The position numbers and the translations under genes are program-made. The notes below the pieces were generated by a model. That model was not told where the DNA came from. It saw nothing but the letters and a program-made list of their open reading frames with translations, and searched no databases. Shown here piece after piece: positions 35,280 through 44,427 of a DNA stretch of 64,000 nucleotides. The stretch spans positions 1-64,000 of the forward strand of contig NZ_JAFLRK010000002.1 in the NCBI RefSeq assembly GCF_017315735.1, in the 5' to 3' direction. Origin of the DNA: Paracoccus shandongensis. Its GTDB lineage: Bacteria; Pseudomonadota; Alphaproteobacteria; Rhodobacterales; Rhodobacteraceae. How positions within the stretch are numbered: the stretch's first letter is position 1; each line of letters starts with the position of its first letter.

Positions 35280-35753
35280 ATGGCTGTCGAACTGAGGGGC
35301 CTGACCGATAACGCCCGCAAGACCTCGATCTCGGAACTGAACGGGCGGCTGGCCGATTCGATCGCGCTGGCGCTGGCGGTCAAGCAGGCGCATTGGAACG
35401 TGAAGGGCCGCAATTTCATCGCGGTGCATGAGTTGCTGGACATGCTTCATGCCAACCTGCAAATCCATATCGACACCATGGCCGAGCGCGTGCAGCAACT
35501 GGACGGCGTCGCGGTCGGCACGGCGCAAAAGGTGTCAGGGGCCAGCGGCTTGCCCGAATACCCGACCGACCTGACCCGGGCCGAGGATCACATCCGCGCG
35601 CTGTGCGACCGCTACCGCGAGCATGGCGAAAAGCTGCGCGCAGCCATCGACGCCACGGACGAGGCGGGCGATGCCGACACCGCCGACATCCTTACCGCCG
35701 CCTCGCGCACGGTGGACAAGGACCTGTGGTTCCTGGAAAGCCATCTGGAGTGA
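35280..35753 (+). CDS. dps: Dps-type DNA-binding ferritin
   Basis: Dps forms a 12-subunit shell that oxidises and stores iron and protects DNA under oxidative stress and starvation. The 157-residue protein shows the intersubunit ferroxidase ligands with correct spacing: H38, H50, D54, D65 and E69 (QAHWNVKG, VHELLD, HIDTMAE). The ATG at 35280 lies 6 bases after GGAAGGAG. The earlier in-frame ATG (35259) has no ribosome-binding site and would consist of the site itself. Confidence 0.94.
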   Translation: MAVELRGLTDNARKTSISELNGRLADSIALALAVKQAHWNVKGRNFIAVHELLDMLHANLQIHIDTMAERVQQLDGVAVGTAQKVSGASGLPEYPTDLTRAEDHIRALCDRYREHGEKLRAAIDATDEAGDADTADILTAASRTVDKDLWFLESHLE

Positions 35754-35769
35754 TGGCCGCCCGGCCCCT

Positions 35770-36588
35770 TCAGCGGCCCAGCTTGGCGTGGACCTCGTCC
35801 AGATCGACCTCGCCCAGGGGCATCTTGTTGTCGGGGTCGTCGAAGTCGTATCGGAACAGCTGGAAATCGTCCTTGTAGATTTCCCAGACCAGGTGCCGCG
35901 ACAGGTCGTCGAAATAGGCGCTGACCTTGTGGGCGCGCTTGGGGCCATGGCCCTCGGATTCGTTGAAGCGCGGCACGGCGGCCAGATCCACGGGAACGGG
36001 CGTCTTGGCCGATCCCAGAACCTGCGCCATGCCGGCGTTGAAGTCTTCCGTGAAGAAGATCCGGTCGTAGCGGCCGCCATTGGCGATAAAGGTGGCGATA
36101 TGGCCCGACATGGCCGACCAGTGGATGTCGGGCTCCATCGGGCGGCGCCAGCGTATGGTGTCGCGGGCAAACAGCAGGAAACGGCGGAAGCTGGCCACCT
36201 GGTCGAAGTCGAAGCCATTGTCGGGGCTGCCCACGTCGATGCCGTATTGCTGCGCCAGTTGCGGCACCAGGTTGCCCCGATAGCGCCGCCCGTTGCGCTG
36301 GATCCCGGCGATCTTGTCGAAGAAGGACGACAGGATCCGCGCGTAAGGATTGCGCACGCAGGTGAAGGTGACGGCGTCGTGGCGGGCGACCGCCTTTTCG
36401 ATCAGCGGCTTGCTGCCGTCCTGCGACCACTTGTGCAGGCCTTCGGTGGAATCGTGAATGTCGCCGTCGAAGAAGCGGCCATGGTCGGAATAGAACATGA
36501 TCTGTCCAATGGTCGAGCAGGCGCATTTCGGCACCACCCGATAGATCATGCTTTCGCTTTCGGTCATCCAGACACCGGGAAAGCCCAT
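35770..36588 (-). CDS. Sulfotransferase family 2 protein
   Basis: The 272-residue protein is probably PAPS-dependent. PKCACSTIGQ near 21-30 is a variant of the 5'-phosphosulfate loop, and VRNPYARILSSFFDKI near 79-94 is the 3'-phosphate motif. It belongs to the carbohydrate sulfotransferase group used on surface polysaccharides. The start ATG at 36588 has GGAGAAG upstream; the frame to 36636 adds an unconserved leader. It is divergent from a GT14-type glycosyltransferase across 135 bases. The acceptor is unknown; the pairing suggests a sulfated surface glycan. Confidence 0.75.
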   Translation of the reverse strand: MGFPGVWMTESESMIYRVVPKCACSTIGQIMFYSDHGRFFDGDIHDSTEGLHKWSQDGSKPLIEKAVARHDAVTFTCVRNPYARILSSFFDKIAGIQRNGRRYRGNLVPQLAQQYGIDVGSPDNGFDFDQVASFRRFLLFARDTIRWRRPMEPDIHWSAMSGHIATFIANGGRYDRIFFTEDFNAGMAQVLGSAKTPVPVDLAAVPRFNESEGHGPKRAHKVSAYFDDLSRHLVWEIYKDDFQLFRYDFDDPDNKMPLGEVDLDEVHAKLGR

Positions 36589-36723
36589 CGTCGGTTCTTC
36601 TCCAAGATTGCAGTCCGGCTTGCCGGCACACGTCAAAGGCGTTTACACACCGTTAACAAGACAGGCGCAAGATTTGAACGCCCATCCGACATCATACTCT
36701 TTTGACCAGGAATTTGCGCCCCC

Positions 36724-38298
36724 ATGGCCCGTATCGCCTTTATCCTGCTGACGCACAAGGACCCGCAAGGCGTGGTGGACCAGGCGCGGCGCCTGACGGC
36801 GACGGGTGACTATGTCGTCATCCATTACGACCGCAGCGCCCCGCCCGAGGAGTATCGCCTGATCCGGCAGGAACTGGCCGACGAGCCGGGCGTGGCCTTC
36901 GCGCCGCGGCGGTTCCGCTGCGGGTGGGGGGAATGGTCGCTGGTGGCCTCGACCCTGTCGGCGCTGCGCGAGGCCGAGCGCAGCTTTCCCCAGGCCACGC
37001 ATTTCTACATGCTGTCGGGCGACTGCATGCCCATCAAATCGGCGGAATATGCGCGCGCCTTCCTGGACCGGGACGACTGCGATTACATCGAATCCTTCGA
37101 TTTCTTCGACAGCGACTGGATCAAGACCGGCATCAAGGCGGAACGGCTGATCTATCGCCACTGGTTCAACGAACGCAAGAACAAGCGCCTGTTCTATGCC
37201 AGCATGGCGGTGCAGCAACGGCTGGGGCTGGACCGCAGGCTGCCCAGGGGCGTGCAGATCATGATCGGGTCGCAATGGTGGTGCCTGCGCCGCCACACGG
37301 TCGAGGCGGTGCTGGCGCTGATCGACGAACGCCCCGAGCTGGTCCGGTTCTTCCGCACCACCTGGATCCCGGACGAGACCTTTTTCCAGACCCTTGTCGC
37401 CCATGTCGTGCCCAAGGACCAGATCCGCCGCCGATCGCCCACCTGCCTGATGTTCACCGACTACGGGATGCCGGTGACCTTCTACAACGACCATTACGAC
37501 CTGCTGGTCCGCCAGGATTACCTGTTCGCCCGCAAGATCAGCGCCGAGGCGCAGGATCTGCGCGCCAGGCTGGGCGCGCTTTGGCTGGCCGAGGGGGTGG
37601 ATTTCGCCATCTCGAACGAGGCGCCGCGCTTGTTCCGCTTCCTGACGGGGCGCGGCCGTGTCGGGCGCCGCTTCGCCCCGCGTTTCTGGGAAGGCCAGGG
37701 CATGTCGCGCGACCATGTGATCGGCCTGATCGTCGCCAAGAAATGGCATGTCGCCAAGCGGCTGACGGCGGCCATCCGGGCGCTGACCGACATTCCGGCG
37801 GTGGACTACATCTTCAACGAACGCGATGCGGGGCTGCCCGACCTGGGCGGCATCGCCTCGACCGTGGCCAAGCGGGAACGGCACCGCCGGGCGCTTTTGC
37901 GGCTGCTGCTGGACGATTTCGGCGCGCAGCGGCTGGTGCTGTGCCTCGATCCTTCCGCCCTGGCGCTGATCGCGGATTTCGCGGGCGACCGGGCGCAGAC
38001 GCGGGTCCTGTTCATCGACAGCGACTTCGACGAGGCCTATCTGCGCGGCCACATGCGCCGCGTGGGCCTGGCCGGCGAGGGGACGCCTGACGCGGTGATC
38101 ACCCAACTGCTGCCCATCGTCGAAAGCGACCTGTCCCACGAGGCCGAGCGTCTGCGCGACATGGACTTCGCGCAGTTCGACACTATCGCCCCGGCCCGGC
38201 CGGTTGCCGCCAATGCCGAGGCAATCGCGCGCTTTCTGGATATTTCCCCGGCGGTCGCGCATGATCTGGCGCAAACGCCGCATCTGTTCACCGATTGA
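36724..38298 (+). CDS. Beta-1,6-N-acetylglucosaminyltransferase-like protein (GT14), with C-terminal extension
   Basis: Residues ~1-280 resemble the Branch/core-2 family GT14: ARIAFILLTHKDP at the start, VVIHYDRSAP, HFYMLSGDCMPIKS near 97-110, and GSQWWCLRRHTVEAVL near 181-196. Residues ~290-524 form an additional domain known from Rhodobacteraceae members (a DUF next to GT14), of unknown function. Eukaryotic GT14 enzymes branch glycans with GlcNAc in beta-1,6 linkage; the bacterial acceptor is not known. ATG 36724 has only a weak ribosome-binding sequence. The gene is followed 15 bases later by the HIT-protein gene. Confidence 0.75.
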   Translation: MARIAFILLTHKDPQGVVDQARRLTATGDYVVIHYDRSAPPEEYRLIRQELADEPGVAFAPRRFRCGWGEWSLVASTLSALREAERSFPQATHFYMLSGDCMPIKSAEYARAFLDRDDCDYIESFDFFDSDWIKTGIKAERLIYRHWFNERKNKRLFYASMAVQQRLGLDRRLPRGVQIMIGSQWWCLRRHTVEAVLALIDERPELVRFFRTTWIPDETFFQTLVAHVVPKDQIRRRSPTCLMFTDYGMPVTFYNDHYDLLVRQDYLFARKISAEAQDLRARLGALWLAEGVDFAISNEAPRLFRFLTGRGRVGRRFAPRFWEGQGMSRDHVIGLIVAKKWHVAKRLTAAIRALTDIPAVDYIFNERDAGLPDLGGIASTVAKRERHRRALLRLLLDDFGAQRLVLCLDPSALALIADFAGDRAQTRVLFIDSDFDEAYLRGHMRRVGLAGEGTPDAVITQLLPIVESDLSHEAERLRDMDFAQFDTIAPARPVAANAEAIARFLDISPAVAHDLAQTPHLFTD

Positions 38299-38313
38299 CC
38301 ACAGGATCGCCTC

Positions 38314-38694
38314 ATGGCCTTCGATTACGACGACACCAACATCTTCGCCCGGATCCTGCGGGGGGAAATCCCCTGCGACACCGTGGCCCAGAACGACCAC
38401 GCCCTCGCCTTTCGCGACATCCGCCCGCAGGCGCCGGTGCATGTGCTGGTGATTCCCAAGGGCCCCTATGTCAGCTTCGACGATTTCGCGGCCAATGCCT
38501 CGGACGCGGAAATCGCGGGCTTCACGCGTCTTTGCGCCGAGGTGTGCCGCAAGGAAGGCGTCGGGCTGGAGGACGGCCAGGGCTTCCGCGCCATCACCAA
38601 TGCCGGTCCCCATGGCGTGCAGGAGGTGCCGCATTACCACCTGCACATCCTGGGCGGGCGGGCGATGGGGCCGATGCTGTCCCGGCAAGGCTAG
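38314..38694 (+). CDS. HIT family nucleotide-binding protein
   Basis: The 126-residue protein has the histidine triad in PHYHLHILGGR near the C-terminus. The N-terminal IFARILRGEIPCD and HVLVIPKGPY are typical of the Hint/HinT branch, which hydrolyses purine nucleoside phosphoramidates. It probably follows the GT14 gene on one transcript. Its TAG stop overlaps the stop of the convergent GFA gene in the tetranucleotide CTAG (38691-38694). Confidence 0.9.
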   Translation: MAFDYDDTNIFARILRGEIPCDTVAQNDHALAFRDIRPQAPVHVLVIPKGPYVSFDDFAANASDAEIAGFTRLCAEVCRKEGVGLEDGQGFRAITNAGPHGVQEVPHYHLHILGGRAMGPMLSRQG

Positions 38695-39143
38695 GGCGCC
38701 TGCCGCCCGGCATAGGCCGCGACCAGGGCCGGAAACTCGGCCGGGTCGGGAAAGCGCGGAAAGCGGCGGCTTGCCCCGGTTTGCGCCCAGGGCAGGGCCG
38801 TTTCAGTCCAGCATTCGATGAAGGGCGGCTCGGTCATGGGGTCGTCCAGCAGGGTGATGCGGACATTGACCATGTCGACCAGCATCGGGCCCGCCGTGAA
38901 CAGCCAGCTGAGGCAGAAGCCGCAGAAATGGTGCTGCAGATCGCCCTTCAGCCCGCCCAGGACCGTCTTGCCCTGGGTGATCCGAAAGGCCGCGCCCGGA
39001 TAAAGGCCGCTGACGGAATAGGCGCTGGCCGTCATCCTGCGGCAGCCGTCGCAATGGCAGGCCATCGTGACCAGGGCCGCGCCGGTGACGGCGAACCGCA
39101 CCCGCCCGCAGCGGCAGCCGCCTTGCCGTGTCTCAGGGTCCAT
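38691..39143 (-). CDS. GFA family zinc protein
   Basis: The 150-residue protein has the GFA (glutathione-dependent formaldehyde-activating-like) Cys pattern: GGCRCGRVRF at 8-17, ACHCDGCRRMT at 28-38, and FCGFCLSW near 72-79, which bind two zinc ions. Most members have no known reaction despite the family name. It lies 18 bases downstream of an ABC ATPase gene. The stop overlaps that of the HIT gene. Confidence 0.85.
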   Translation of the reverse strand: MDPETRQGGCRCGRVRFAVTGAALVTMACHCDGCRRMTASAYSVSGLYPGAAFRITQGKTVLGGLKGDLQHHFCGFCLSWLFTAGPMLVDMVNVRITLLDDPMTEPPFIECWTETALPWAQTGASRRFPRFPDPAEFPALVAAYAGRQAP

Positions 39144-39161
39144 CCTCTCCTCCCGGCCGGG

Positions 39162-40085
39162 TCAGCCCCGCGTCATTTCCACGAACACGTCCTCCAGATC
39201 CGGCTGTTCGGTCGCCACGTCCAGGATTGGGATGCCCGCGCCGCGCAGCGCGTCCAGCATCTGGTCGGCCCGGATCCGCGACGGAGGATAGCTGATCGCC
39301 AGCCGCCCGTCGCCCCGCCATTCGGGATGCGCCCCGGCGGGCAGGGGCGGCAGGGGGACGCGCCCGCCCGTGTCCAGGACCAGCGTCTTGCCGTCCGCGC
39401 GCGACAACAGGCTGCGGGTGTCCTGCCGCACGACCAGGGTGCCGTGGTTGATGATGGCGATCTCGTCGCACATCTGCTCGGCTTCCTCCAGGTAATGGGT
39501 GGTCAGGATGATGGTCATGCCCTGGCGGTTGAGGTCGCGGACGTTGTTCCAAAGCATCTCGCGCAGGGTGATGTCCACGCCTGCCGTGGGTTCGTCCAGG
39601 ACCAGGATCTGCGGGCGATGCACCAGCGCCTTGGCCAGCAGCAGCCGCCGACGCATCCCGCCCGACAGGTTGCGGGCATAGGCATTGGCCTGGTCGGTCA
39701 GGCCCACCAGCTCCAGCAACTCGTCCGTCCAGCGTTCCGATTTCGGCACGCCGTAAAGGCCCGCCTGCACCTCGAGGCTGGCGCGGGGGGTGAAGAACGG
39801 GTCCATGTTCAACTCCTGCGGCATGACCCCGATCGCCGCGCGCGACTGGCGCGGGTTCACGTCCTGGTCGAAGCCCCAGATCGTGACGCGGCCCGCCGTC
39901 TTGTTGACCAGCCCGGCCAGGATGTTGATCAGCGTGGACTTGCCCGCCCCGTTCGGTCCCAGCAGGCCGAAGATGCTACCCGCCGGGATGGTCAGGTCGA
40001 TCCCCTTCAGCGCCTCCTTGGCGGGGGCGGTGCCTTGGGCGGCATAGGTCTTGCGCAGACCGGCGATGGCGATGGCGTTCGGCAT
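39162..40085 (-). CDS. ABC transporter ATP-binding protein (CcmA/drug-export type)
   Basis: The product is 307 residues: Walker A GPNGAGKST near 43-51, signature LSGGMRRRLLLAKAL, Walker B ILVLDEPTAGVD, then a C-terminal domain found in ABC-2 type exporters. The segment IGVMPQELNMDPFFTPRASL is typical of the YadG-like group. No ABC-2 permease gene lies beside it; the downstream gene encodes a GFA protein, so the transporter is incomplete in this window. The start is MPNAIAIAGLRKTYA at 40085. Confidence 0.88.
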   Translation of the reverse strand: MPNAIAIAGLRKTYAAQGTAPAKEALKGIDLTIPAGSIFGLLGPNGAGKSTLINILAGLVNKTAGRVTIWGFDQDVNPRQSRAAIGVMPQELNMDPFFTPRASLEVQAGLYGVPKSERWTDELLELVGLTDQANAYARNLSGGMRRRLLLAKALVHRPQILVLDEPTAGVDITLREMLWNNVRDLNRQGMTIILTTHYLEEAEQMCDEIAIINHGTLVVRQDTRSLLSRADGKTLVLDTGGRVPLPPLPAGAHPEWRGDGRLAISYPPSRIRADQMLDALRGAGIPILDVATEQPDLEDVFVEMTRG

Positions 40086-40187
40086 GGTTGGTCCCCCTGT
40101 CGGGCTGCGGCGGCTTGCGAAGGCAGGCGGCGCTGCGGTATCACGCGATAAGACCAGATGACGCCCGCCGCCACAAGAAGGCCAGCC

Positions 40188-40436
40188 ATGACGCAATACA
40201 TCCCGCCGGAAAACTCGCTGTCCACCGAACAGACCGATCTGTCCGAACTGAGGCTGCCGCCGCCCGTGACCCAGACCGTCACCACCTGGAAGGTCGCCTG
40301 CGACGGGGACGATGCGGGCGGGCTTGGCCATCCGCGCGTCTGGCTGGCGATTTCCCCGGAAACGGGCTTTGTCGATTGCGGCTATTGCGACAAGCGCTTC
40401 GTGATCGACCGCGACCACGCGCATGACGACCACTGA
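40188..40436 (+). CDS. CHCC-type zinc-finger protein
   Basis: The 82-residue protein has [18 protein letters not shown] and [12 protein letters not shown], the C-x-H-x-CxxC zinc site of the zf-CHCC family (related to the NDUFS6 subunit of complex I). In alphaproteobacteria such proteins are small and cytosolic. The ATG at 40188 has AAGAAGG upstream; the longer frame from 40158 is less likely. Confidence 0.85.
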   Translation: MTQYIPPENSLSTEQTDLSELRLPPPVTQTVTTWKVACDGDDAGGLGHPRVWLAISPETGFVDCGYCDKRFVIDRDHAHDDH

Positions 40437-40443
40437 GGGGGCT

Positions 40444-40608
40444 TCACCCAGGCTTTGACCCCCTGGGCGCCTTGGTTCCCCGGCAGCGGTCCGAACAATA
40501 GCGGACCTGGTCCCAGTCCTTCGCCCATTTCCTGCGCCAGGCGAAGGGGCGCCCGCAGCAGGCGCAGATCTTGGTGGGCAAGTCGCCCTTGCGAACCATC
40601 CTGGGCAT
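40444..40608 (-). CDS. DUF2256 zinc-finger protein
   Basis: A 54-codon gene read on the - strand between the zf-CHCC gene and polA. It encodes KGDLPTKICACCGRPFAWRR, then KWAKDWDQVRYCSDRCR, the full DUF2256 signature with two CxxC/CxxxC pairs for one zinc ion. Family members are 40-60 residues and of unknown function. The start is MPRMVRKGDL at 40608, or Met4. It is convergent with the zf-CHCC gene and divergent from polA. Confidence 0.85.
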   Translation of the reverse strand: MPRMVRKGDLPTKICACCGRPFAWRRKWAKDWDQVRYCSDRCRGTKAPRGSKPG

Positions 40609-40703
40609 TGCCACCTCATGCGTTCCGCCCGCGCCAAGGCGCGTCTGGAAACGGGCGCGCGATCGTGCCAGAACCGGAAACCGGGAACGAAAGGAACATG
40701 CAC

Positions 40704-43502
40704 ATGGGCGAAGGCTTCGGCAAGGGCTGCCACCTGCACCTGATCGACGGATCGGCCTTCATCTTCCGGGCCTATCACGCCCTGCCGCCGCTGACGCGCA
40801 AATCCGACGGCCTGCCCGTGGGCGCGGTCGCGGGTTTCTGCAACATGCTGTGGAAATACGTCACCGACGAACGGGGCCACGACGCGCCGACCCATGCGGC
40901 GGTGATCTTCGACTATTCGTCCAAAACCTTCCGCAACGAAATCTACAACGCCTACAAGGCCAACCGCCCCGAACCGCCCGAGGATCTGCGCCCCCAATTC
41001 CCGCTGACCCGCGACGCCACCCGCGCCTTCAACATCGCCTGCATCGAGACCGAGGGGTACGAGGCCGACGACATCATCGCCGCGCTCTCCTGCAAGGCGC
41101 GCGATGCGGGCGGCACCGTCACGATCATCAGCAGCGACAAGGATCTGATGCAGCTTGTCGGCGACGGCGTGCAGATGCTGGACCCGATCAAGGGCAAGCC
41201 CATCGACCGCGACGAGGTCTTCGAGAAGTTCGGCGTCTGGCCCGACCGCGTGGTGGACGTGCAGGCGCTGGCGGGCGATACCGTAGACAACGTGCCGGGC
41301 GCGCCGGGCATCGGCATCAAGACCGCCGCGCAACTGATCACCGAATATGGCGATCTGGAAACCCTGCTGGCGCGGGCGGGCGAGATCAAGCAGCCCAAGC
41401 GCCGCCAGACCCTGATCGACCATGCGGACCAGATCCGCATTTCCAAGCGGCTGGTGGAACTGGACTGCAACACGCCGCTGGACTTCACGCTGGAAAGCCT
41501 GGAGGTGCGCGCGCCCGACGCATCCACCCTGCTGACCTTCCTGTCCGAGATGGAGTTCCGCACCCTGACCGCCCGCGTGGCCGAACGCCTGGGGGCCGAG
41601 GCGCCCGCCGTCGTGACGGCCCCGCCGCGCGAAGCCCCTGCCGCGCCGGACCTGCCGCCCATCGACCGTGCGGCCTATGAAACCGTCACCAACCGCGCCG
41701 CGCTGGACCGCTGGATCCAGATGATCCGCGACGCGGGCCAGGTCGCCGTGGATACCGAAACCACCGGCCTGGACGAGATGCAGGCCGACCTCGTGGGCAT
41801 CTGCCTGGCCGTGGCGCCGGGCCGCGCCTGCTATATCCCCGTGGGGCATGTGGCGGGGGGCGACGATCTGTTCGGCCAGTCCGCCCCCGTCGCCGGGCAA
41901 CTGCCGCTGGATCAGGTGCTGGCGGCGCTGAAGCCCATCCTGGAGGATCCGGCGATCCTGAAGATCGGCCAGAACCTGAAATACGACTGGAAGATCCTCG
42001 CCCGCCACGGCATCCGCATGACGCCGCTCGCCGACACGATGCTGATGTCCTATGCCCTGAACGCGGGCACGCACAACCACGGCATGGACGAACTGGCCGA
42101 GCGTTACCTGGGCCACAAGTGCATCCCGATCAAGGATCTGATCGGCACCGGCAAGGCGCAGATCAACTTCGGCCAGGTGCCCATCGACAAGGCCGCCCCC
42201 TATGCGGCCGAGGACGCCGATGTCACCCTGCGCCTGTACCAGCATTTCGCGCCGCTTCTGCCGGTGGAACGCGTGACCACCGTGTACGAGACCACCGAAC
42301 GCCCCATCGTGCCCGTCCTGGCCGAGATGGAGATGGCCGGCATCCGCATCGACGCCGAGGTTCTGCGCCGCATGTCGGGCGCCTTCGCCCAGAAGATGGC
42401 GGCGCTGGAGGATGAGATCTATGCCCTCGCGGGCCAGAAATTCACCATCGGCAGCCCCAAGCAGCTGGGAGAGATCCTGTTCGACAAGATGGGCATGACC
42501 GGCGGCAAGACCGGCAAGACCGGCGCCTTTTCCACCAGCGCCGACGTGCTGGAGGATCTGGCCGCCGAAGGCCATGACCTGCCGTCCCGGATCCTCGACT
42601 GGCGGCAGATCAGCAAGCTGAAATCCACCTATACCGACGCGCTGCCGACCTTCGTGAACCCGGACACGGGCCGCGTCCATACCAGCTATTCCATCGCCGG
42701 TGCGCAGACCGGGCGGCTGGCCTCGACCGACCCGAACCTTCAGAACATCCCCGTCAGAACCGAGGAAGGCCGCCGCATCCGCGAGGCCTTCATCGCCACC
42801 GAGGGGCACCGGCTCGTCAGTCTGGATTACAGCCAGATCGAATTGCGGATCCTCGCCCATGTGGCCGACATTCCGGCGCTGAAGCAGGCCTTCCGCGAAG
42901 GCATCGACATCCACGCCATGACCGCCAGCCAGATGTTCGGCGTGCCCGTCGAAGGCATGGACCCGATGATCCGCCGCCGCGCCAAGGCGATCAACTTCGG
43001 CGTGATCTATGGCATCTCGTCCTTCGGCCTGTCGCGCAACCTGCGCATCCCCCGGGCCGAGGCGCAGGAGTTCATCGACACCTATTTCCAGCGTTTCCCC
43101 GAAATCCGCGCCTACATGGACCGCACCCTGGCGGATGCGAAGGCGGATGGCAGCGTCCGCACGCTGTTCGGGCGGCGCATCAACACCCCGGGCATCAACC
43201 AGTCCGGCCCCGCCGCAGGCGGCGCGCGCCGCGCGGCCATCAACGCGCCGATCCAGGGGGCTGCCGCCGACATCATCCGCCGCGCCATGATCCGGATGCC
43301 CGCAGCCATCGCCCATCTGCCCGCGCGGATGCTGCTGCAGGTCCATGACGAACTGGTCTTCGAGGTGCAGGACGACGCCGTGGACGACCTGATCGCCGCC
43401 GCCCGCGCGGTGATGGAGGGCGCCGCCGATCCCGCCGTCAGGCTGTCGGTGCCGCTGGTGGTGGACGCGGGACATGGCATGAACTGGGCGGAGGCACACT
43501 GA
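40704..43502 (+). CDS. polA: DNA polymerase I
   Basis: PolA carries out gap filling, Okazaki fragment processing and repair synthesis. The 932-residue protein has all three domains. The 5'-3' exonuclease covers about 1-290 (LIDGSAFIFRAYHALP, YEADDIIAAL). The 3'-5' exonuclease starts near 345 with the intact VAVDTETTGLDEMQADL. The polymerase has motif A SLDYSQIELRILAHV, motif B RRRAKAINFGVIYG and motif C LQVHDELVFEV. ATG 40704 is best placed behind AAAGGA; ATG 40698 (two codons earlier) is possible. The frame upstream of this is not coding. The TGA overlaps the next gene's ATG by one base. Confidence 0.97.
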   Translation: MGEGFGKGCHLHLIDGSAFIFRAYHALPPLTRKSDGLPVGAVAGFCNMLWKYVTDERGHDAPTHAAVIFDYSSKTFRNEIYNAYKANRPEPPEDLRPQFPLTRDATRAFNIACIETEGYEADDIIAALSCKARDAGGTVTIISSDKDLMQLVGDGVQMLDPIKGKPIDRDEVFEKFGVWPDRVVDVQALAGDTVDNVPGAPGIGIKTAAQLITEYGDLETLLARAGEIKQPKRRQTLIDHADQIRISKRLVELDCNTPLDFTLESLEVRAPDASTLLTFLSEMEFRTLTARVAERLGAEAPAVVTAPPREAPAAPDLPPIDRAAYETVTNRAALDRWIQMIRDAGQVAVDTETTGLDEMQADLVGICLAVAPGRACYIPVGHVAGGDDLFGQSAPVAGQLPLDQVLAALKPILEDPAILKIGQNLKYDWKILARHGIRMTPLADTMLMSYALNAGTHNHGMDELAERYLGHKCIPIKDLIGTGKAQINFGQVPIDKAAPYAAEDADVTLRLYQHFAPLLPVERVTTVYETTERPIVPVLAEMEMAGIRIDAEVLRRMSGAFAQKMAALEDEIYALAGQKFTIGSPKQLGEILFDKMGMTGGKTGKTGAFSTSADVLEDLAAEGHDLPSRILDWRQISKLKSTYTDALPTFVNPDTGRVHTSYSIAGAQTGRLASTDPNLQNIPVRTEEGRRIREAFIATEGHRLVSLDYSQIELRILAHVADIPALKQAFREGIDIHAMTASQMFGVPVEGMDPMIRRRAKAINFGVIYGISSFGLSRNLRIPRAEAQEFIDTYFQRFPEIRAYMDRTLADAKADGSVRTLFGRRINTPGINQSGPAAGGARRAAINAPIQGAAADIIRRAMIRMPAAIAHLPARMLLQVHDELVFEVQDDAVDDLIAAARAVMEGAADPAVRLSVPLVVDAGHGMNWAEAH

Positions 43503-44422
43503 TGGGCCACTCACATTCTCATTCCCACGGGCATTCGCACGGGCACGGGCATCACCATGGCGGCGACGCGGCCATCGGCTGGGCCGTCGTCGTCAACCTG
43601 GCCCTGACCGTCGCGCAGATCGCGGGGGGATATGCCGCCGATTCGACCGCGCTGATCGCGGACGGCATCCACAACCTGTCCGACGCCCTGGCGCTGGTGC
43701 TGGCCTTCGGCGCGCGGCGGCTGTCGCGCAGGGAGGCCACGCCCGACTGGTCCTTTGGCTGGGGCCGGGCGGAAATCGTCGCGGCCTTTGTCAACTATCT
43801 GGCGCTGATCGCCATTTCCATCTGGCTGGCGGTCGAGGCGCTTGGCCGCCTGGCCGATCCCCCGCCCGTGGCGGGCGGGCTGGTGATGGGGCTGGCGGGC
43901 TTCGCGCTGGTGGTCGATCTGGCAACGGCGGCGCTGGTGTATCGCGCGGCGAAGGACAGCGCCAACATCCGCGCGGCCTTCCTGCACAACCTGGCGGATG
44001 CGGGCGTATCCGTCGCGGTGATCCTCGGCGGGCTGCTGATCTGGGCCTTCGGCTGGAACCTGGCCGACCCGATCCTGACGCTGGCGATTTCCGTCGTGAT
44101 CCTGTGGCATATCGGCATGGAAATCGGCCCGGTCTTCCGGATGCTGATGCTGGCCGCGCCCCCGGGCAGTGATCCAGGCGCGGTCCTGTCGGCCCTGCGC
44201 GCGCTTCCCGGCGTCACGGATGCCCATCACCTGCACCTGTGGCAGATCGACGAGAAACGCGCGGCGGCCTCTGTCCACTTGGTCATGGCCGGGGGCGACC
44301 CCTTCGCCACTACCCGCGCGGCCAAGGAGATGCTGGCCCATGACCATGGCATCGCCCACGCCACCATCGAGATTGAGCCGCCCGAGGGTTGCGCGGATCA
44401 CAAGGGCCACGACCACGATTGA
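43502..44422 (+). CDS. Cation diffusion facilitator family transporter
   Basis: The 306-residue CDF protein exports divalent metal (Zn, Co, Fe or Mn) against protons. A very His-rich N-terminus (MGHSHSHSHGHSHGHGHHHG) precedes six helices. The metal site is set by DSTALIADGIHNLSDALAL (HxxxD) and AAFLHNLADAGVSVAV (HxxxD), and a cytoplasmic C-terminal domain ends DHKGHDHD. HxxxD in both helices favours zinc. Its ATG overlaps the polA TGA (TGATG). Confidence 0.92.
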   Translation: MGHSHSHSHGHSHGHGHHHGGDAAIGWAVVVNLALTVAQIAGGYAADSTALIADGIHNLSDALALVLAFGARRLSRREATPDWSFGWGRAEIVAAFVNYLALIAISIWLAVEALGRLADPPPVAGGLVMGLAGFALVVDLATAALVYRAAKDSANIRAAFLHNLADAGVSVAVILGGLLIWAFGWNLADPILTLAISVVILWHIGMEIGPVFRMLMLAAPPGSDPGAVLSALRALPGVTDAHHLHLWQIDEKRAAASVHLVMAGGDPFATTRAAKEMLAHDHGIAHATIEIEPPEGCADHKGHDHD

Positions 44423-44427
44423 CATGC

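Noticed and set aside
35755-35778. GGCCGC/GCGGCC inverted repeat between dps and the sulfotransferase as a terminator
   Set aside because: Short stem, no T run on either side, and it overlaps the end of the sulfotransferase gene.
39162-43514. A 1450-codon - strand frame running through polA
   Set aside because: It is the reverse-complement shadow of polA and the CDF gene in high-GC DNA. Only the 39162-40085 portion, with ABC ATPase motifs, is a gene.
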